Source: an uncultured Flavobacteriaceae bacterium (lineage in GTDB: Bacteria; Bacteroidota; Bacteroidia; Flavobacteriales; Flavobacteriaceae). Taken from it: a DNA stretch of 42,369 nucleotides. The stretch is from positions 1 through 42,369 of the forward strand of contig CAJXVT010000022.1 in assembly GCA_913062575.1 (NCBI GenBank). Reading direction: 5' to 3'. The notes beneath the pieces were generated by a model. The model searched no databases, had not been told where the DNA came from, and saw only the letters and a list, made by a program, of their open reading frames with translations. Shown here in pieces: positions 24,678 through 33,230 of this stretch (positions within the stretch are counted from its first letter, which is position 1; the number at the start of each line of letters is the position of its first letter). Position numbers and translations under genes: made by a program.

Positions 24678-25307
24678 TTAATAGAAATCAGTAGCCGTTA
24701 AATTTTGTCCGGTGACATGATTATAGGCATCAACAATAAGTTGAAATGTTACATTAAGCTCATCAATAGATTGTGGGGTGTAAAGCATCACAAAGCCATT
24801 CCATTTTGGTATTTGCTGCAACGCAAACGGATGAAAAATGGCCCAACAAGTTTCTACAGCTTCTGTAGCTCTAGCTGGTTCTAAAAAGATGTGCAAACTT
24901 CCATCATCATGTATGTGACCAAACTCTCGACCACCAATTAGTGCAGCTGAGACAGCCACAGTTACTTCATCGGTTAACGATAATCCTTGCCATCCAGCAA
25001 TAACTGATGGGAGATTCTCTATTCCAGGTATGGAATATACTCTTCGAAATAATTCTTCGTTGATTTCGGGTACAAATTCGACACCAATCTGAACGTGAGG
25101 TACACCTGTAGTAGTTTCTGGTCTGGAACCCGAGCGTTGTGATAATTTGATAGTAGTTACTACATTTACAACATTATCATCACCTTCAGAACCATTATCT
25201 ATTCCAGAATTATCCTTGCTACACGAAATCACAATTAGGAAGATCAATAGTGTTTTTAACGTACTGACTTCTTTATTTTTTAATATGTTTAGTAGTGTAA
25301 ACGACAT
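24678..25307 (-). CDS. Luciferase-domain (DUF5519-like) lipoprotein
   Basis: About 209 residues from the ATG at 25307; an in-frame ATG at 25331 would lengthen it by 8. A lipoprotein signal ends LIVISC, followed by SKDNSGIDNGSEGDD, an acidic linker typical of exported lipoproteins in this phylum. The mature part resembles the so-called luciferase-domain family: FGHIHDDGSLHIFLEP and CWAIFHPFA match its conserved His-rich core. Despite the name, most members have no shown light-producing function. The gene is transcribed alone, convergent with the PLP operon. The long N-terminal stretch before the hydrophobic core is unusual, so the start is uncertain. Confidence 0.75.
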   Translation of the reverse strand: MSFTLLNILKNKEVSTLKTLLIFLIVISCSKDNSGIDNGSEGDDNVVNVVTTIKLSQRSGSRPETTTGVPHVQIGVEFVPEINEELFRRVYSIPGIENLPSVIAGWQGLSLTDEVTVAVSAALIGGREFGHIHDDGSLHIFLEPARATEAVETCWAIFHPFALQQIPKWNGFVMLYTPQSIDELNVTFQLIVDAYNHVTGQNLTATDFY

Positions 25308-25376
25308 GTATTCAGTAATTAACTTGTTCAAAGATATGAGTTTCTATTAATGTTGGGAGGTTAATTTTTAATAATT

Positions 25377-25391
25377 ACCTTTTATAAAGGT
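25377..25391. promoter_or_regulatory. Short palindrome upstream of luciferase-domain lipoprotein
   Basis: ACCTTT-TAT-AAAGGT forms a perfect 6-bp inverted repeat in the divergent spacer, about 70 nt upstream of the lipoprotein start. It is a possible operator, but no regulator is known. Confidence 0.25.
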
Positions 25392-25601
25392 TAACTAAAT
25401 ACATTTTTGTTACTTTTTTTCTTGATTTAATAGCTTACGCATATTTGATTAAGAAGGGATAAATAGATGTGAAAATTCCATTTTTTAATCAATTAGATTT
25501 ACTCAAATTACATCTTTGCTAAAACTATCAAAAGTCATAAATTGTCGTTTAAAAAATCGAAAGTTTATATTTATAAACCTATAAGCAATAACACCGTTTA
25601 A

Positions 25602-26054
25602 ATGAAAAATAGACCTCCTGTAATTAAACAAATAACAAGCTCTGAAGTCTTACCAATTCGACATAAGGTAATGTGGCCAAATAAGCCAATACGCTACGTT
25701 GAATTGCCAAATGATAATAATGCAAGACATTATGGTTTATTTGTGCATGGAGAAATAAAATCCATAATATCCTTATTTACAGAAAATAATGAAGTTCAAT
25801 TCAGGAAATTTGCCACACTAATTGAGTTTCAAGGATTAGGATATGGAACAATACTCTTAAAAAACATACTAGATTTACTACAAAAAGAAGGAATTAGAAG
25901 GTTATGGTGCAATGCTCGGGTTGAAAAATCAGCATATTATGAGAAATTCAATTTAAAAACTACACTTCAAAAGTTTGAAAAAGATGGAATTGAATATGTA
26001 ATTATGGAAAGATTTTTTGTTGACATTGCTAAAACAAAAGGTGCAAAAGATTAA
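25602..26054 (+). CDS. GNAT family N-acetyltransferase 2
   Basis: The 150-residue protein starts with a SEVLPIRHKVMWPNKP segment typical of a GNAT subgroup in Flavobacteria. It contains the acetyl-CoA loop FQGLGYGTILL near 86-96 and RLWCNARVEKSAYYEKFNL, where the Tyr would be the general acid. It is cytoplasmic and transcribed alone. The substrate is unknown. Confidence 0.88.
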   Translation: MKNRPPVIKQITSSEVLPIRHKVMWPNKPIRYVELPNDNNARHYGLFVHGEIKSIISLFTENNEVQFRKFATLIEFQGLGYGTILLKNILDLLQKEGIRRLWCNARVEKSAYYEKFNLKTTLQKFEKDGIEYVIMERFFVDIAKTKGAKD

Positions 26055-26384
26055 GGTTAATAAAACAAACTGAATCCGTGATTTTTTATCACTCAAAAAT
26101 AAAATAAGTTAATTATGGTATCTCTTTGGTAGCGTAGTCATTGTGTCAATGATAACTTATTTACTAGATTAAATACAGCAGAAAAACCTGGGTTGCAATT
26201 GCTAATGAACAGCCAATTAAGAAAATGTATAAAAAAAAAGCGCAACCAAATAGTTGTGCTTTTTTATGTGATCGATATTAATAATTGCTTGTTAACAGAG
26301 TAAAATAGGAGGTTGACAGATTAAAATTTTAATAGTCCTTGTTTGAGCTCACCTTTGTGTAGTTATTTATAATAAACACAATTT
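26055..26384 (+). other. Intergenic region before trio B with a terminator
   Basis: The 330 nt contain no plausible gene. They include the hairpin terminator at 26234-26265 and a 12-nt CTTTGGTAGCGT that also occurs near 17972. The last 100 nt should contain the trio B promoter; CACCTTTG near 26349 is a loose match to the Bacteroidota -7 box, but no convincing -33 box accompanies it. Confidence 0.6.
26234..26265 (+). terminator. Rho-independent terminator
   Basis: AAAAAAGCGCAAC pairs with GTTGTGCTTTTTT around a CAAATA loop. The symmetrical A and T runs allow function in both directions. It resembles the terminator at 32207. Confidence 0.8.
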
Positions 26385-28697
26385 ATGAAATCTACAGTTC
26401 GCTTATTCGTACTACTTTTAGTATTCAATCTACATTCAATTTTTTCACAGTCTATACATTTAATGGGAGTCGTTATAGACGCTCAAAGTAAAGAATCCAT
26501 CCCTTTTGTTACCATAACAGCCTACAATTTAACTAATATTGTAGATGGTATCTCTACTTCTGATAGTGGAGTATTCAATTTAAAGGTCAATAAAAAAATA
26601 TCACATTTAGAAATAAGTTTTATTGGTTATCAGACTCAATTGTTACACATTGATCAAATCATTGATGAAAAAAAAATGCGAATTGAATTGATTGAAATGG
26701 CTACCGAATTGGATGAAGTTCAAATTACTGCAAAACGTACTACAACTCGAATTAAAATTGACAGAAAAATCATAGACTTTGGATTGGACATTCAGCAATC
26801 TGGAGTTACGGCTTTAGAGGCTTTTGATCAAATAGGAGAAATAGAAACCAATATAACCAATGGAACTGTTTCTTTAAGAGGAAATGATAATGTCCGTATT
26901 TTAATTAATGGAAAACCATCTTCTTTATCAGCAACAGAATTGTTAAAACAAATTTCTGCAACAAACATTAAGCAAGTTGAGATAATTACATCTCCGTCTG
27001 TAAAGCATAAGGCAGAAGGCTTATCTGGGATTATCAATATTAAATTGAAAAGAAATTCTGATCGAGGATTGAATATGGTATTAAATAATACAGTTGGAAT
27101 AAAACGACGCGGATTTGGGATGCAGAGCAATTATAATACATCTCTTATTAATTTTCGGTTGAATACTTCATTTAATAAAAGTGCTACTAGAGATGATCAA
27201 TTTATAGATAGACAATTTGCTTCTGGTAAAACGGAACGCATTTTCACTCCCAATTTGTTCAATGGAAAAGTATATAAGGTTGCTGCTGGTATAGATTTCT
27301 TTAGTAAAAACAAACATGAGTTTACTGTAGAAGTTGATTACACGGATGATTCACATAGTTATTTTAATGAATCTAATTATACACATAGTTTAGAAAAACC
27401 AGAATACCTTTTTTTAAGAAAAACCAAGCATGCACATCATAACACGATATTTCAAGGGAATTATAGATTGAAATTAAATTCTGAAAACACACACTTTTTA
27501 GAAGTAGATTATAATTTTAACTATAGTAAAAATAAGTATCCTCAAAAGGATTTTGAAGATGGAATAGAAACATCAAACAAACGTTTGAAAGAAAATTACA
27601 ATTTACATTCTGCTGCTGTAGATTACACAGTTCCATTAGAAGGTAAAGGAAGTATAGAAACAGGTGTAAGTTTTAATACACAAGCTCTAAATAGTTCTCA
27701 AATATTTTTATCAAATACCAATAAGGATCTGTTTTCTTATAACGAGCAGTTATTTGGTATGTATGGTTTGTTGAATTATTCATTTGAGAAACTACATTTA
27801 AAAGGAGGACTTCGATATGAACATTTTACATCAAATTCAAATAGTAGCAATATCGGTTTTGACAGCAAGCAATCTTATAAAAACCTTTTCCCATCAATGC
27901 ATGTATCGTATATTTTAAATAAAAAAAGCGCACTTAATTTTGGATATAGCCAACGAATTTCTCGTCCAAATTTTCATCATGTAAATGCACTACAATTGTA
28001 TAGTCCCTTTTTTAGATGGGATTATAATCCTAATATTATTCCTGAAACTAGTACTAACTTCGATTTGGGTTTTCATAAAAACTCAAATAATTATGGAGTG
28101 TCATTTACCGCCTTTTATAGAAAAAGGAAAGATGTAATTCTATGGATTGCATCTTCAGAAAATAACCAACAAGTATTTACATATGAAAACTCGGGAGTAT
28201 TTAATTCTTATGGTTTAGAAAGTAATATTAGAGTTCAGTTAACTTCATTCTGGGACACAAATTTGTCAGTAAATTATTATCAAAGTCAAGTTAATTTGAA
28301 AAACATTGTCACCTGGAACCGCATATACTCATCAAGGTACCAGCTAAAAAACAAGCTCAAAATCAGCTCAAAAATATATATTGACCTAACCTATATTCAT
28401 AGACCAAAGGCTCAACGAACATTTAGCTATTTAGAAAAAAGGAATAGAGTAGATGTTGCTTTGAGAGGAACTTTTTTAGAAGGGAAATTAACTACAGGTA
28501 TTCGTTTTGTTAATATTTTTAGAGGCAATGCCTATAAAAGCATCACAAAGACAAATACACTTATCCAAAAAACTATTTGGAAATCGCAATCGCAGAGGTT
28601 CAATTTTTTACTTAATTTAAGTTACCAGTTATTTAAAAACAAGAACAAAACCAGAAATAAAAAACAACGTTCTTACAATGAGGTTCCAATAGATTAA
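26385..28697 (+). CDS. Outer-membrane beta-barrel receptor (TonB-receptor-like), trio B
   Basis: The 770-residue protein has a signal peptide (about 1-21, ending SIFSQ) and a carboxypeptidase-regulatory-like domain at about 25-100 (GVVIDAQSKESIPFVTITAY). A plug-like domain follows at 120-225 (VRILINGKPSSLSATEL, GLSGIINIKLKR), then a barrel of about 500 residues with SQRISRPNFHHVNAL and a typical RYEHF strand. After the last strand comes a basic tail (LFKNKNKTRNKKQRS). Plan, length and following genes match trio A, but sequence identity is low, so they are old paralogues. The kinase gene starts 10 bp downstream. The ligand is unknown. Confidence 0.93.
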   Translation: MKSTVRLFVLLLVFNLHSIFSQSIHLMGVVIDAQSKESIPFVTITAYNLTNIVDGISTSDSGVFNLKVNKKISHLEISFIGYQTQLLHIDQIIDEKKMRIELIEMATELDEVQITAKRTTTRIKIDRKIIDFGLDIQQSGVTALEAFDQIGEIETNITNGTVSLRGNDNVRILINGKPSSLSATELLKQISATNIKQVEIITSPSVKHKAEGLSGIINIKLKRNSDRGLNMVLNNTVGIKRRGFGMQSNYNTSLINFRLNTSFNKSATRDDQFIDRQFASGKTERIFTPNLFNGKVYKVAAGIDFFSKNKHEFTVEVDYTDDSHSYFNESNYTHSLEKPEYLFLRKTKHAHHNTIFQGNYRLKLNSENTHFLEVDYNFNYSKNKYPQKDFEDGIETSNKRLKENYNLHSAAVDYTVPLEGKGSIETGVSFNTQALNSSQIFLSNTNKDLFSYNEQLFGMYGLLNYSFEKLHLKGGLRYEHFTSNSNSSNIGFDSKQSYKNLFPSMHVSYILNKKSALNFGYSQRISRPNFHHVNALQLYSPFFRWDYNPNIIPETSTNFDLGFHKNSNNYGVSFTAFYRKRKDVILWIASSENNQQVFTYENSGVFNSYGLESNIRVQLTSFWDTNLSVNYYQSQVNLKNIVTWNRIYSSRYQLKNKLKISSKIYIDLTYIHRPKAQRTFSYLEKRNRVDVALRGTFLEGKLTTGIRFVNIFRGNAYKSITKTNTLIQKTIWKSQSQRFNFLLNLSYQLFKNKNKTRNKKQRSYNEVPID

Positions 28698-28707
28698 ACT
28701 ATTTTTA

Positions 28708-29739
28708 ATGAATCATAATCAAGTAAAAAGAAAGGTGTTGTTAAAAAGCTTAAAGAGAAAAGAACCATTTATTCATTTGTTATTTTGGGTGAGTTATGTC
28801 TTGTTTCCTTATTTAAAATCAATTGGAAGGGATACAGTGTATCATTTTCAGAGCGAACTGATAGATTTGCTTTTTGGAATGATTGTATTTTACATTTCAT
28901 ATGCTGTCTTTTTAACTTCTAAAAACAAATTTGGTAAAGTTGTATTCTTATTATTACTTTTTTGTGTAATTGGCTTTTTCAACTTGGAAATGCATAATTG
29001 GTTATTTCGAGGCACACATACTGAGGCTTTTTGGTATTATTCAATAAATTATATCTCTACGTATAGCATTCTATCCTTATTTGGATATGTGTTATTTTTG
29101 ATGAAAAAAGGGTATAAAAGTCAACAGCTTTTTGATGAAATGAATGCAAAAAAAAAGGAATCCGAATTAGCCAATTTAAAATCTCAAATCAACCCGCATT
29201 TCTTATTCAACACCTTGAATTCTATTTATTTAAGCGCTTTAAAGAAAGAAGATAACACAGCAGATTTGATTCTTAAATTATCAAATAATTTCAGATATGT
29301 TTTACAAGATGGTCAAGATAAACAGGTGACTATCAAAAAAGAAATTACCCATATAAGAGATTATTTAAGCTTGCAAAAAGAACGCTTAAAAGAGAAAGTT
29401 GTTATCGATTTTAATATCACTGTAGATAATTATGAAGAAGTGATTTCACCATTATTATTGATTTCATTTATAGAGAATGCCATTAAATACACGAGCATGT
29501 TAAGAGGAAAAAAGCATCATATAAAAATTGATATTCAATTAGAGCAAAAATCCTTTTATTTCTCTTGTCAAAATCCCTGTTTAGAAGAGAATTCACATAT
29601 GGATCTTGATTCAAAATCGAACGGAATAGGGATAGAAAACACGACAAAAAGATTGGAATACTTATATCCAAATAAACATTCGTTACGAATTCATAAAAAG
29701 AATAATTTATTTAATGTTGATTTAAAAATAGCGCTATGA
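28708..29739 (+). CDS. LytS-type histidine kinase, trio B
   Basis: The 343-residue kinase has four predicted membrane helices at about 20-135 and only short extracytoplasmic loops, unlike the trio A kinase with its large periplasmic domain. A short coiled coil (about 138-158) leads to the His_kinase domain with His164 in INPHFLFNTLNSIYL. The HATPase motifs are FIENAIKYTS and NGIGIENTTKRL. It likely senses through its membrane part, possibly by contact with another envelope protein (inference). The regulator start overlaps its stop as ATGA. Confidence 0.94.
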   Translation: MNHNQVKRKVLLKSLKRKEPFIHLLFWVSYVLFPYLKSIGRDTVYHFQSELIDLLFGMIVFYISYAVFLTSKNKFGKVVFLLLLFCVIGFFNLEMHNWLFRGTHTEAFWYYSINYISTYSILSLFGYVLFLMKKGYKSQQLFDEMNAKKKESELANLKSQINPHFLFNTLNSIYLSALKKEDNTADLILKLSNNFRYVLQDGQDKQVTIKKEITHIRDYLSLQKERLKEKVVIDFNITVDNYEEVISPLLLISFIENAIKYTSMLRGKKHHIKIDIQLEQKSFYFSCQNPCLEENSHMDLDSKSNGIGIENTTKRLEYLYPNKHSLRIHKKNNLFNVDLKIAL

Positions 29740-30419
29740 TTGACTGTTTAATTATTGAAGATGAACAACCAGCACAAGAAATTTTAAAAAGTTATATTGA
29801 TAAAACACCTTTTTTAAATTGTATTGGTATCTATGAGAGTGGATTGGATATTCCCTTAGAAAAAATTCAGAAAACAAAATTGCTTTTTCTTGATATACAG
29901 TTGCCTGAGTTAGACGGAATAAGTTATTTGAAAACCATTTCTAACCCAATTCAAGTCATTATAACTTCTGCATATGACACCTATACTTTAGAAGCATTTG
30001 AAGAAGCAGTTGTTGATTATTTATTAAAGCCGTACTCTTTTGAGCGTTTTTTTAAAGCTGTAACCAGAGTGTACAATACCACTTCAGTCAATCAGAAAAA
30101 GCTAGAAAGAAACTTCTTTTTATACGCTGATAAGACTTTATACAATGTTCAAGTAGATGATATTTTGTATATAAAGGCAGAAGTAGATTATGTGAAAGTT
30201 GTAACAAAAGATAAAGGTGTTTTGGTATTAGATAGTTTAAGTAATTGGAAGACTAAATTACAGCCTTTCAACTTTTTTCAAGTCCATAGATCCTATATTA
30301 TTCATATAGATAGAATTACAAAAGTACAAGGAAATCAGGTGTTTATATTAGATGAAATTATTCCGATAGGGAAATCTTTTAAAGAAGAATTTATAGATAA
30401 AATAAAAAACACCCTTTAA
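29736..30419 (+). CDS. LytTR-family response regulator, trio B
   Basis: The 227-residue protein has a receiver domain with E8 D9 E10, phospho-acceptor Asp53 in LFLDIQLPELDG and the LLKP lysine near 105. A LytTR DNA-binding domain (about 130-227) includes ILYIKAEVDYVKVV and FFQVHRSYIIHIDRITKVQG. It is coupled to the kinase through a 4-bp overlap. Trio B has the same gene order as trio A, implying a conserved module. Targets are unknown. Confidence 0.95.
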   Translation: MIDCLIIEDEQPAQEILKSYIDKTPFLNCIGIYESGLDIPLEKIQKTKLLFLDIQLPELDGISYLKTISNPIQVIITSAYDTYTLEAFEEAVVDYLLKPYSFERFFKAVTRVYNTTSVNQKKLERNFFLYADKTLYNVQVDDILYIKAEVDYVKVVTKDKGVLVLDSLSNWKTKLQPFNFFQVHRSYIIHIDRITKVQGNQVFILDEIIPIGKSFKEEFIDKIKNTL

Positions 30420-30493
30420 TAAGGAACGGAATAAAAAGACTTATTAACTATGTGTTTTTTGTGATACTTCTATTTATAATCAAATTACAAAAT

Positions 30494-30509
30494 AGCAAGA
30501 ATCAGATTG
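30494..30509 (+). repeat. 16-nt direct repeat, copy 1 (upstream of Ada-like gene)
   Basis: AGCAAGAATCAGATTG occurs here and at 31365-31380, so the two copies bracket the Ada-like gene. This copy lacks the complete stem of the downstream copy. Confidence 0.6.
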
Positions 30510-30541
30510 TGTGATTAAAAAAATAGTTTGATTTTTGTTTT

Positions 30542-31363
30542 ATGGAAGATCAATACCACTTTGATGTAATTGCTAAAGCAATCTGTTTTATTAAAAAGGA
30601 ACATTTTAAACAGCCATCATTAGATGAAATTGCTGGGCATGTACATTTGAGCAAGTTTCATTTTCAAAGACTCTTTAAGAAATGGGTTGGAATTAGCCCG
30701 AAAGAATATCTGCAATTTATCACTTTAGAAAAAGCAAAAGAATCTTTACGAAAAGGGCAAACTACATTAGAAACGTCCTATGATCTTGGTTTATCTGGCA
30801 ATAGTAGATTGCATGATTTATTTGTGAAAATTGCCGCATGTACTCCAGGGGAATTTAAAAAAAGAGGTGAGAATTTAAACATTAATTTTAAAGTGATTGA
30901 AACACCATTTGGTTTGGCAACCATAGCAGAAACAGAAAGAGGGATCTGTAGTTTTTCTTTTGATAGCTTAAATATAAATCGACTTAAAACTGAATATACC
31001 CAAGCAAATTTCACAAATGGATTGTTAAAAAACGGACAATTATTACAAACCTATTTTAAGACTTGGAAAGCTCCAATAGCTCCAATTAATCTTGATTTAA
31101 TAGGAACACCGTTTCAAATTCAGGTTTGGAATGCGTTGTTGCAAATTCCTTCATCAAATTTAGTAGCCTATCAAAACATAGCAGAGATGATAGAAAACCC
31201 TAAAGCAGTAAGAGCAGTTGGTACAGCGATTGGTAAAAACCCAATTGCCTATTTAATTCCTTGTCATAGGGTTATAAAAAGTGATGGAGAAATGGGAAAT
31301 TATAGATGGACAGCTGAACGTAAAATTGCTATAAACAGTTATGAAGCAATTAAATTGAACTAA
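30542..31363 (+). CDS. Ada-like AraC regulator fused to methylated-DNA-cysteine methyltransferase
   Basis: The 273-residue protein has an AraC-type double HTH at about 1-105 (LDEIAGHVHLSKFHFQRLFK, GISPKEYLQFITLEKAK). An O6-methylguanine methyltransferase domain follows at about 110-270, with the acceptor Cys241 in YLIPCHRVIKSDGEMGNYRW and the DNA-reading Arg in AVRAVGTA. The N-terminal zinc/Cys domain of E. coli Ada, which senses methylphosphotriesters, is absent. This shorter form is frequent in Bacteroidota. It repairs alkylated guanine and may regulate by another cue. It is transcribed alone, with a small terminator right after its stop. Confidence 0.95.
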   Translation: MEDQYHFDVIAKAICFIKKEHFKQPSLDEIAGHVHLSKFHFQRLFKKWVGISPKEYLQFITLEKAKESLRKGQTTLETSYDLGLSGNSRLHDLFVKIAACTPGEFKKRGENLNINFKVIETPFGLATIAETERGICSFSFDSLNINRLKTEYTQANFTNGLLKNGQLLQTYFKTWKAPIAPINLDLIGTPFQIQVWNALLQIPSSNLVAYQNIAEMIENPKAVRAVGTAIGKNPIAYLIPCHRVIKSDGEMGNYRWTAERKIAINSYEAIKLN

Positions 31364-31390
31364 CAGCAAGAATCAGATTGCTGGTTTTTA
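31364..31390 (+). terminator. Weak hairpin terminator after Ada-like gene
   Basis: CAGCAA and TTGCTG form a 6-bp stem around an 8-nt loop, followed by GGTTTTTA. It starts at the base after the stop codon and overlaps the second copy of the 16-nt repeat (31365-31380). Confidence 0.6.
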
Positions 31391-31432
31391 TTAAGTTCAT
31401 GAGATTTGTATCAACATAAAAGTAACTTAATT

Positions 31433-31903
31433 ATGAATACAAATTTTAAAATCTCTGCAATAGAGAATACCTACAATCAATTATTTAATCTAAGTACTGA
31501 AGAACTAGCTGCAAAGAACATCAAAAAAATGACTGTTGATGAACAACCTGGCTATCCTTGCAGAGTTACTCTTGAAGATGCCGAAATAGGCGAGGAGATA
31601 CTATTATTACCATTTGAATTCCACAAAATGACATCACCTTACAAAGCATCTGGTCCGGTTTTTATAAGAAAAAACGCTATAAAAGTAAACTTAGAAGTAA
31701 ATGAAATTCCTGAAATGTTATTTAAAAGACAACAAACGTTAAGAGCTTATGATAAAAACGGAATGATGATAGATGCAATATCTCCTAATGCGAAGGAGCT
31801 AAAGAATGGAATAGAAGCCCTTTTCAGTAACATCAAAGCAAGTTATATTCAAATACACAATACGAACCCAGGCTGTTATAATTGTCAGGTAAATAGAATT
31901 TAG
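31433..31903 (+). CDS. DUF1203 family protein
   Basis: About 156 residues from the ATG at 31433; a TTG at 31406 would add nine residues with no support. The family signature is clear: PCRVTLEDAEIGEEILLLPF, then SPYKASGPVFIRKN and the terminal GCYNCQVNRI. DUF1203 proteins are small cytoplasmic proteins of unknown function, widespread in bacteria. The conserved Cys and His residues might bind metal (inference). It is transcribed alone. Confidence 0.88.
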   Translation: MNTNFKISAIENTYNQLFNLSTEELAAKNIKKMTVDEQPGYPCRVTLEDAEIGEEILLLPFEFHKMTSPYKASGPVFIRKNAIKVNLEVNEIPEMLFKRQQTLRAYDKNGMMIDAISPNAKELKNGIEALFSNIKASYIQIHNTNPGCYNCQVNRI

Positions 31904-32014
31904 TGAGCACATGTTTTATATTTTTAATTACCTTAAGTTATTAATTATTTAATCTTTAAGGTGTTACAGTTATTGTGTAATAGTGTTTTAAATTAATTTT
32001 CGTAACTTAAGTAC

Positions 32015-32146
32015 ATGAAATGGCCTAAGAAATACAAAGATTATTATGATTATTATAAAAACCGTGAACCTTTTCCGGCTTCTACGGGGATCTTTTTTAT
32101 AGCAATTTGTTTGGTTGCCTATCTAATATATACCTGGTTGTTTTAA
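32015..32146 (+). CDS. Small single-pass membrane protein, 43 residues
   Basis: ATG at 32015 opens a 43-codon frame ending TAA at 32144-32146. The product begins MKWPKKYKDYYDYYKNREPF, highly charged and Tyr/Lys-rich. PASTG follows, then one hydrophobic helix of about 20 residues (IFFIAICLVAYLIYTWLF) ending at the stop. The positive-inside rule predicts the N-terminus in the cytoplasm. A terminator lies 60 nt downstream. The ordered charged-then-hydrophobic layout argues for a real gene, but no family is recognised and no ribosome-binding site is obvious. Confidence 0.6.
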   Translation: MKWPKKYKDYYDYYKNREPFPASTGIFFIAICLVAYLIYTWLF

Positions 32147-32206
32147 ACTGAACTGACAGGTGTAGTTTTTTTATCTGATGGCATTAAGAAAAGAATAATA
32201 TACAAA

Positions 32207-32235
32207 AAAAGCACAACCAAATTGGTTGTGCTTTT
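32207..32235. terminator. Bidirectional rho-independent terminator
   Basis: AAAAGCACAACC pairs with GGTTGTGCTTTT around AAATT, with A and T runs on both sides. It lies between the plus-strand small gene and the minus-strand DUF2911 gene and can serve both. Confidence 0.88.
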
Positions 32236-32256
32236 AATATTTATAGTGATTTAGAC

Positions 32257-33099
32257 TTATTTAGTCCACTCAGCTAACGAATTTTCGTTCATTTTAATAT
32301 AATCAGCATTTCCTCTTTTCTTAGAGGCAGCTAAAGATTTTTTTGCCAATCTAATCGCTCCTTTTTTATCACCTGAAGCATAATAGATTAAAGATTGTTG
32401 TCTTAATTGCCAGAAACCTGGAGCTTCTAAATTATTTAACGCTTTGTCAATCCATAGTTTCGCTTTTGCGATGTCTTTTCCTTGACTGAAATAATACGTA
32501 GCTGCAGTATAATAATCTCCAGAATTTGGGCCATTTAAACCTTTCTCAATTGAAGCCATTACAGCTTTGTCTGTATCAACTGTAAAAGGAACACCAACAT
32601 AAGTGTTTTCCCAAAGAAGACCTAATACAGCAGAACTATTAGTTACATCATCAATAGTGATTGTAAAAGACTGAATGCTCATTGGCAATTGTTGCGTTTT
32701 TACCTTCAATCTAGCAACAACTTTAGATTCGTCTAATGTTGCTGGAGCACCACCTGCATTATATTCAGTATAAAATATCACTTCCCATTCATTCGCATTT
32801 GGAATGCTAAAGAAAGTATATGTTCCTGCTTTTAAGTTAGATCCACCAATAGTTACAGCACTATCAAATGTGATTTTGTTTCTCATGTTAGCTCCAGTTC
32901 TCCAAAGTTTCCCATAAGGAACCAATTCTCCAAAAATAGCACGTCCGCGCATTGCTGGTCTTGAATATTCTAATTTAACAGTTGTCAATCCAACAACTTG
33001 TTCAAGCTTAGCAGCTGGACTTGGAGCTGGGGTTTGTATTTGTGCATTTACAGAATAACTTAATGTAAAAGCAATGGCAATTAATAGTAGTTTTTTCAT
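32257..33099 (-). CDS. DUF2911 family secreted protein
   Basis: The 280-residue protein has a signal peptide (about 1-19, ending VNAQ). The DUF2911 domain (about 25-165) includes VKLEYSRPAMRGRAIFG, GKLWRTGANMRNKITF and AGTYTFFSIPNANEWEVIF. The C-terminal part (about 185-280) is helical and TPR-like, with YYTAATYYFSQGKDIAKAKL and SGDKKGAIRLAKKSL. DUF2911 is a beta-rich periplasmic family of unknown function, common in Bacteroidota. It lies downstream of LytS/LytTR pair C on the same strand with a spacer of about 130 nt and may be a target or have its own promoter. Confidence 0.93.
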   Translation of the reverse strand: MKKLLLIAIAFTLSYSVNAQIQTPAPSPAAKLEQVVGLTTVKLEYSRPAMRGRAIFGELVPYGKLWRTGANMRNKITFDSAVTIGGSNLKAGTYTFFSIPNANEWEVIFYTEYNAGGAPATLDESKVVARLKVKTQQLPMSIQSFTITIDDVTNSSAVLGLLWENTYVGVPFTVDTDKAVMASIEKGLNGPNSGDYYTAATYYFSQGKDIAKAKLWIDKALNNLEAPGFWQLRQQSLIYYASGDKKGAIRLAKKSLAASKKRGNADYIKMNENSLAEWTK

Positions 33100-33230
33100 G
33101 ATTGATTGTTTTATATTCGTTTATTTTTAAGTTCGGTAAAATTAAAGCTTTCAAGTTCTATGGATGTTAAAAAAGCCTTAAAGAAAACGCATTATTTTCT
33201 TAAAATTCTTAAAACACAAACAAAAGAAAT

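Larger units (their letters stand above)
31904..32256. other. Intergenic region with a small gene and a terminator
   Basis: These 353 nt between convergent larger genes hold the 43-codon gene at 32015 and the symmetric terminator at 32207. The first 110 nt are AT-rich and probably contain the promoter of the small gene. Confidence 0.7.
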
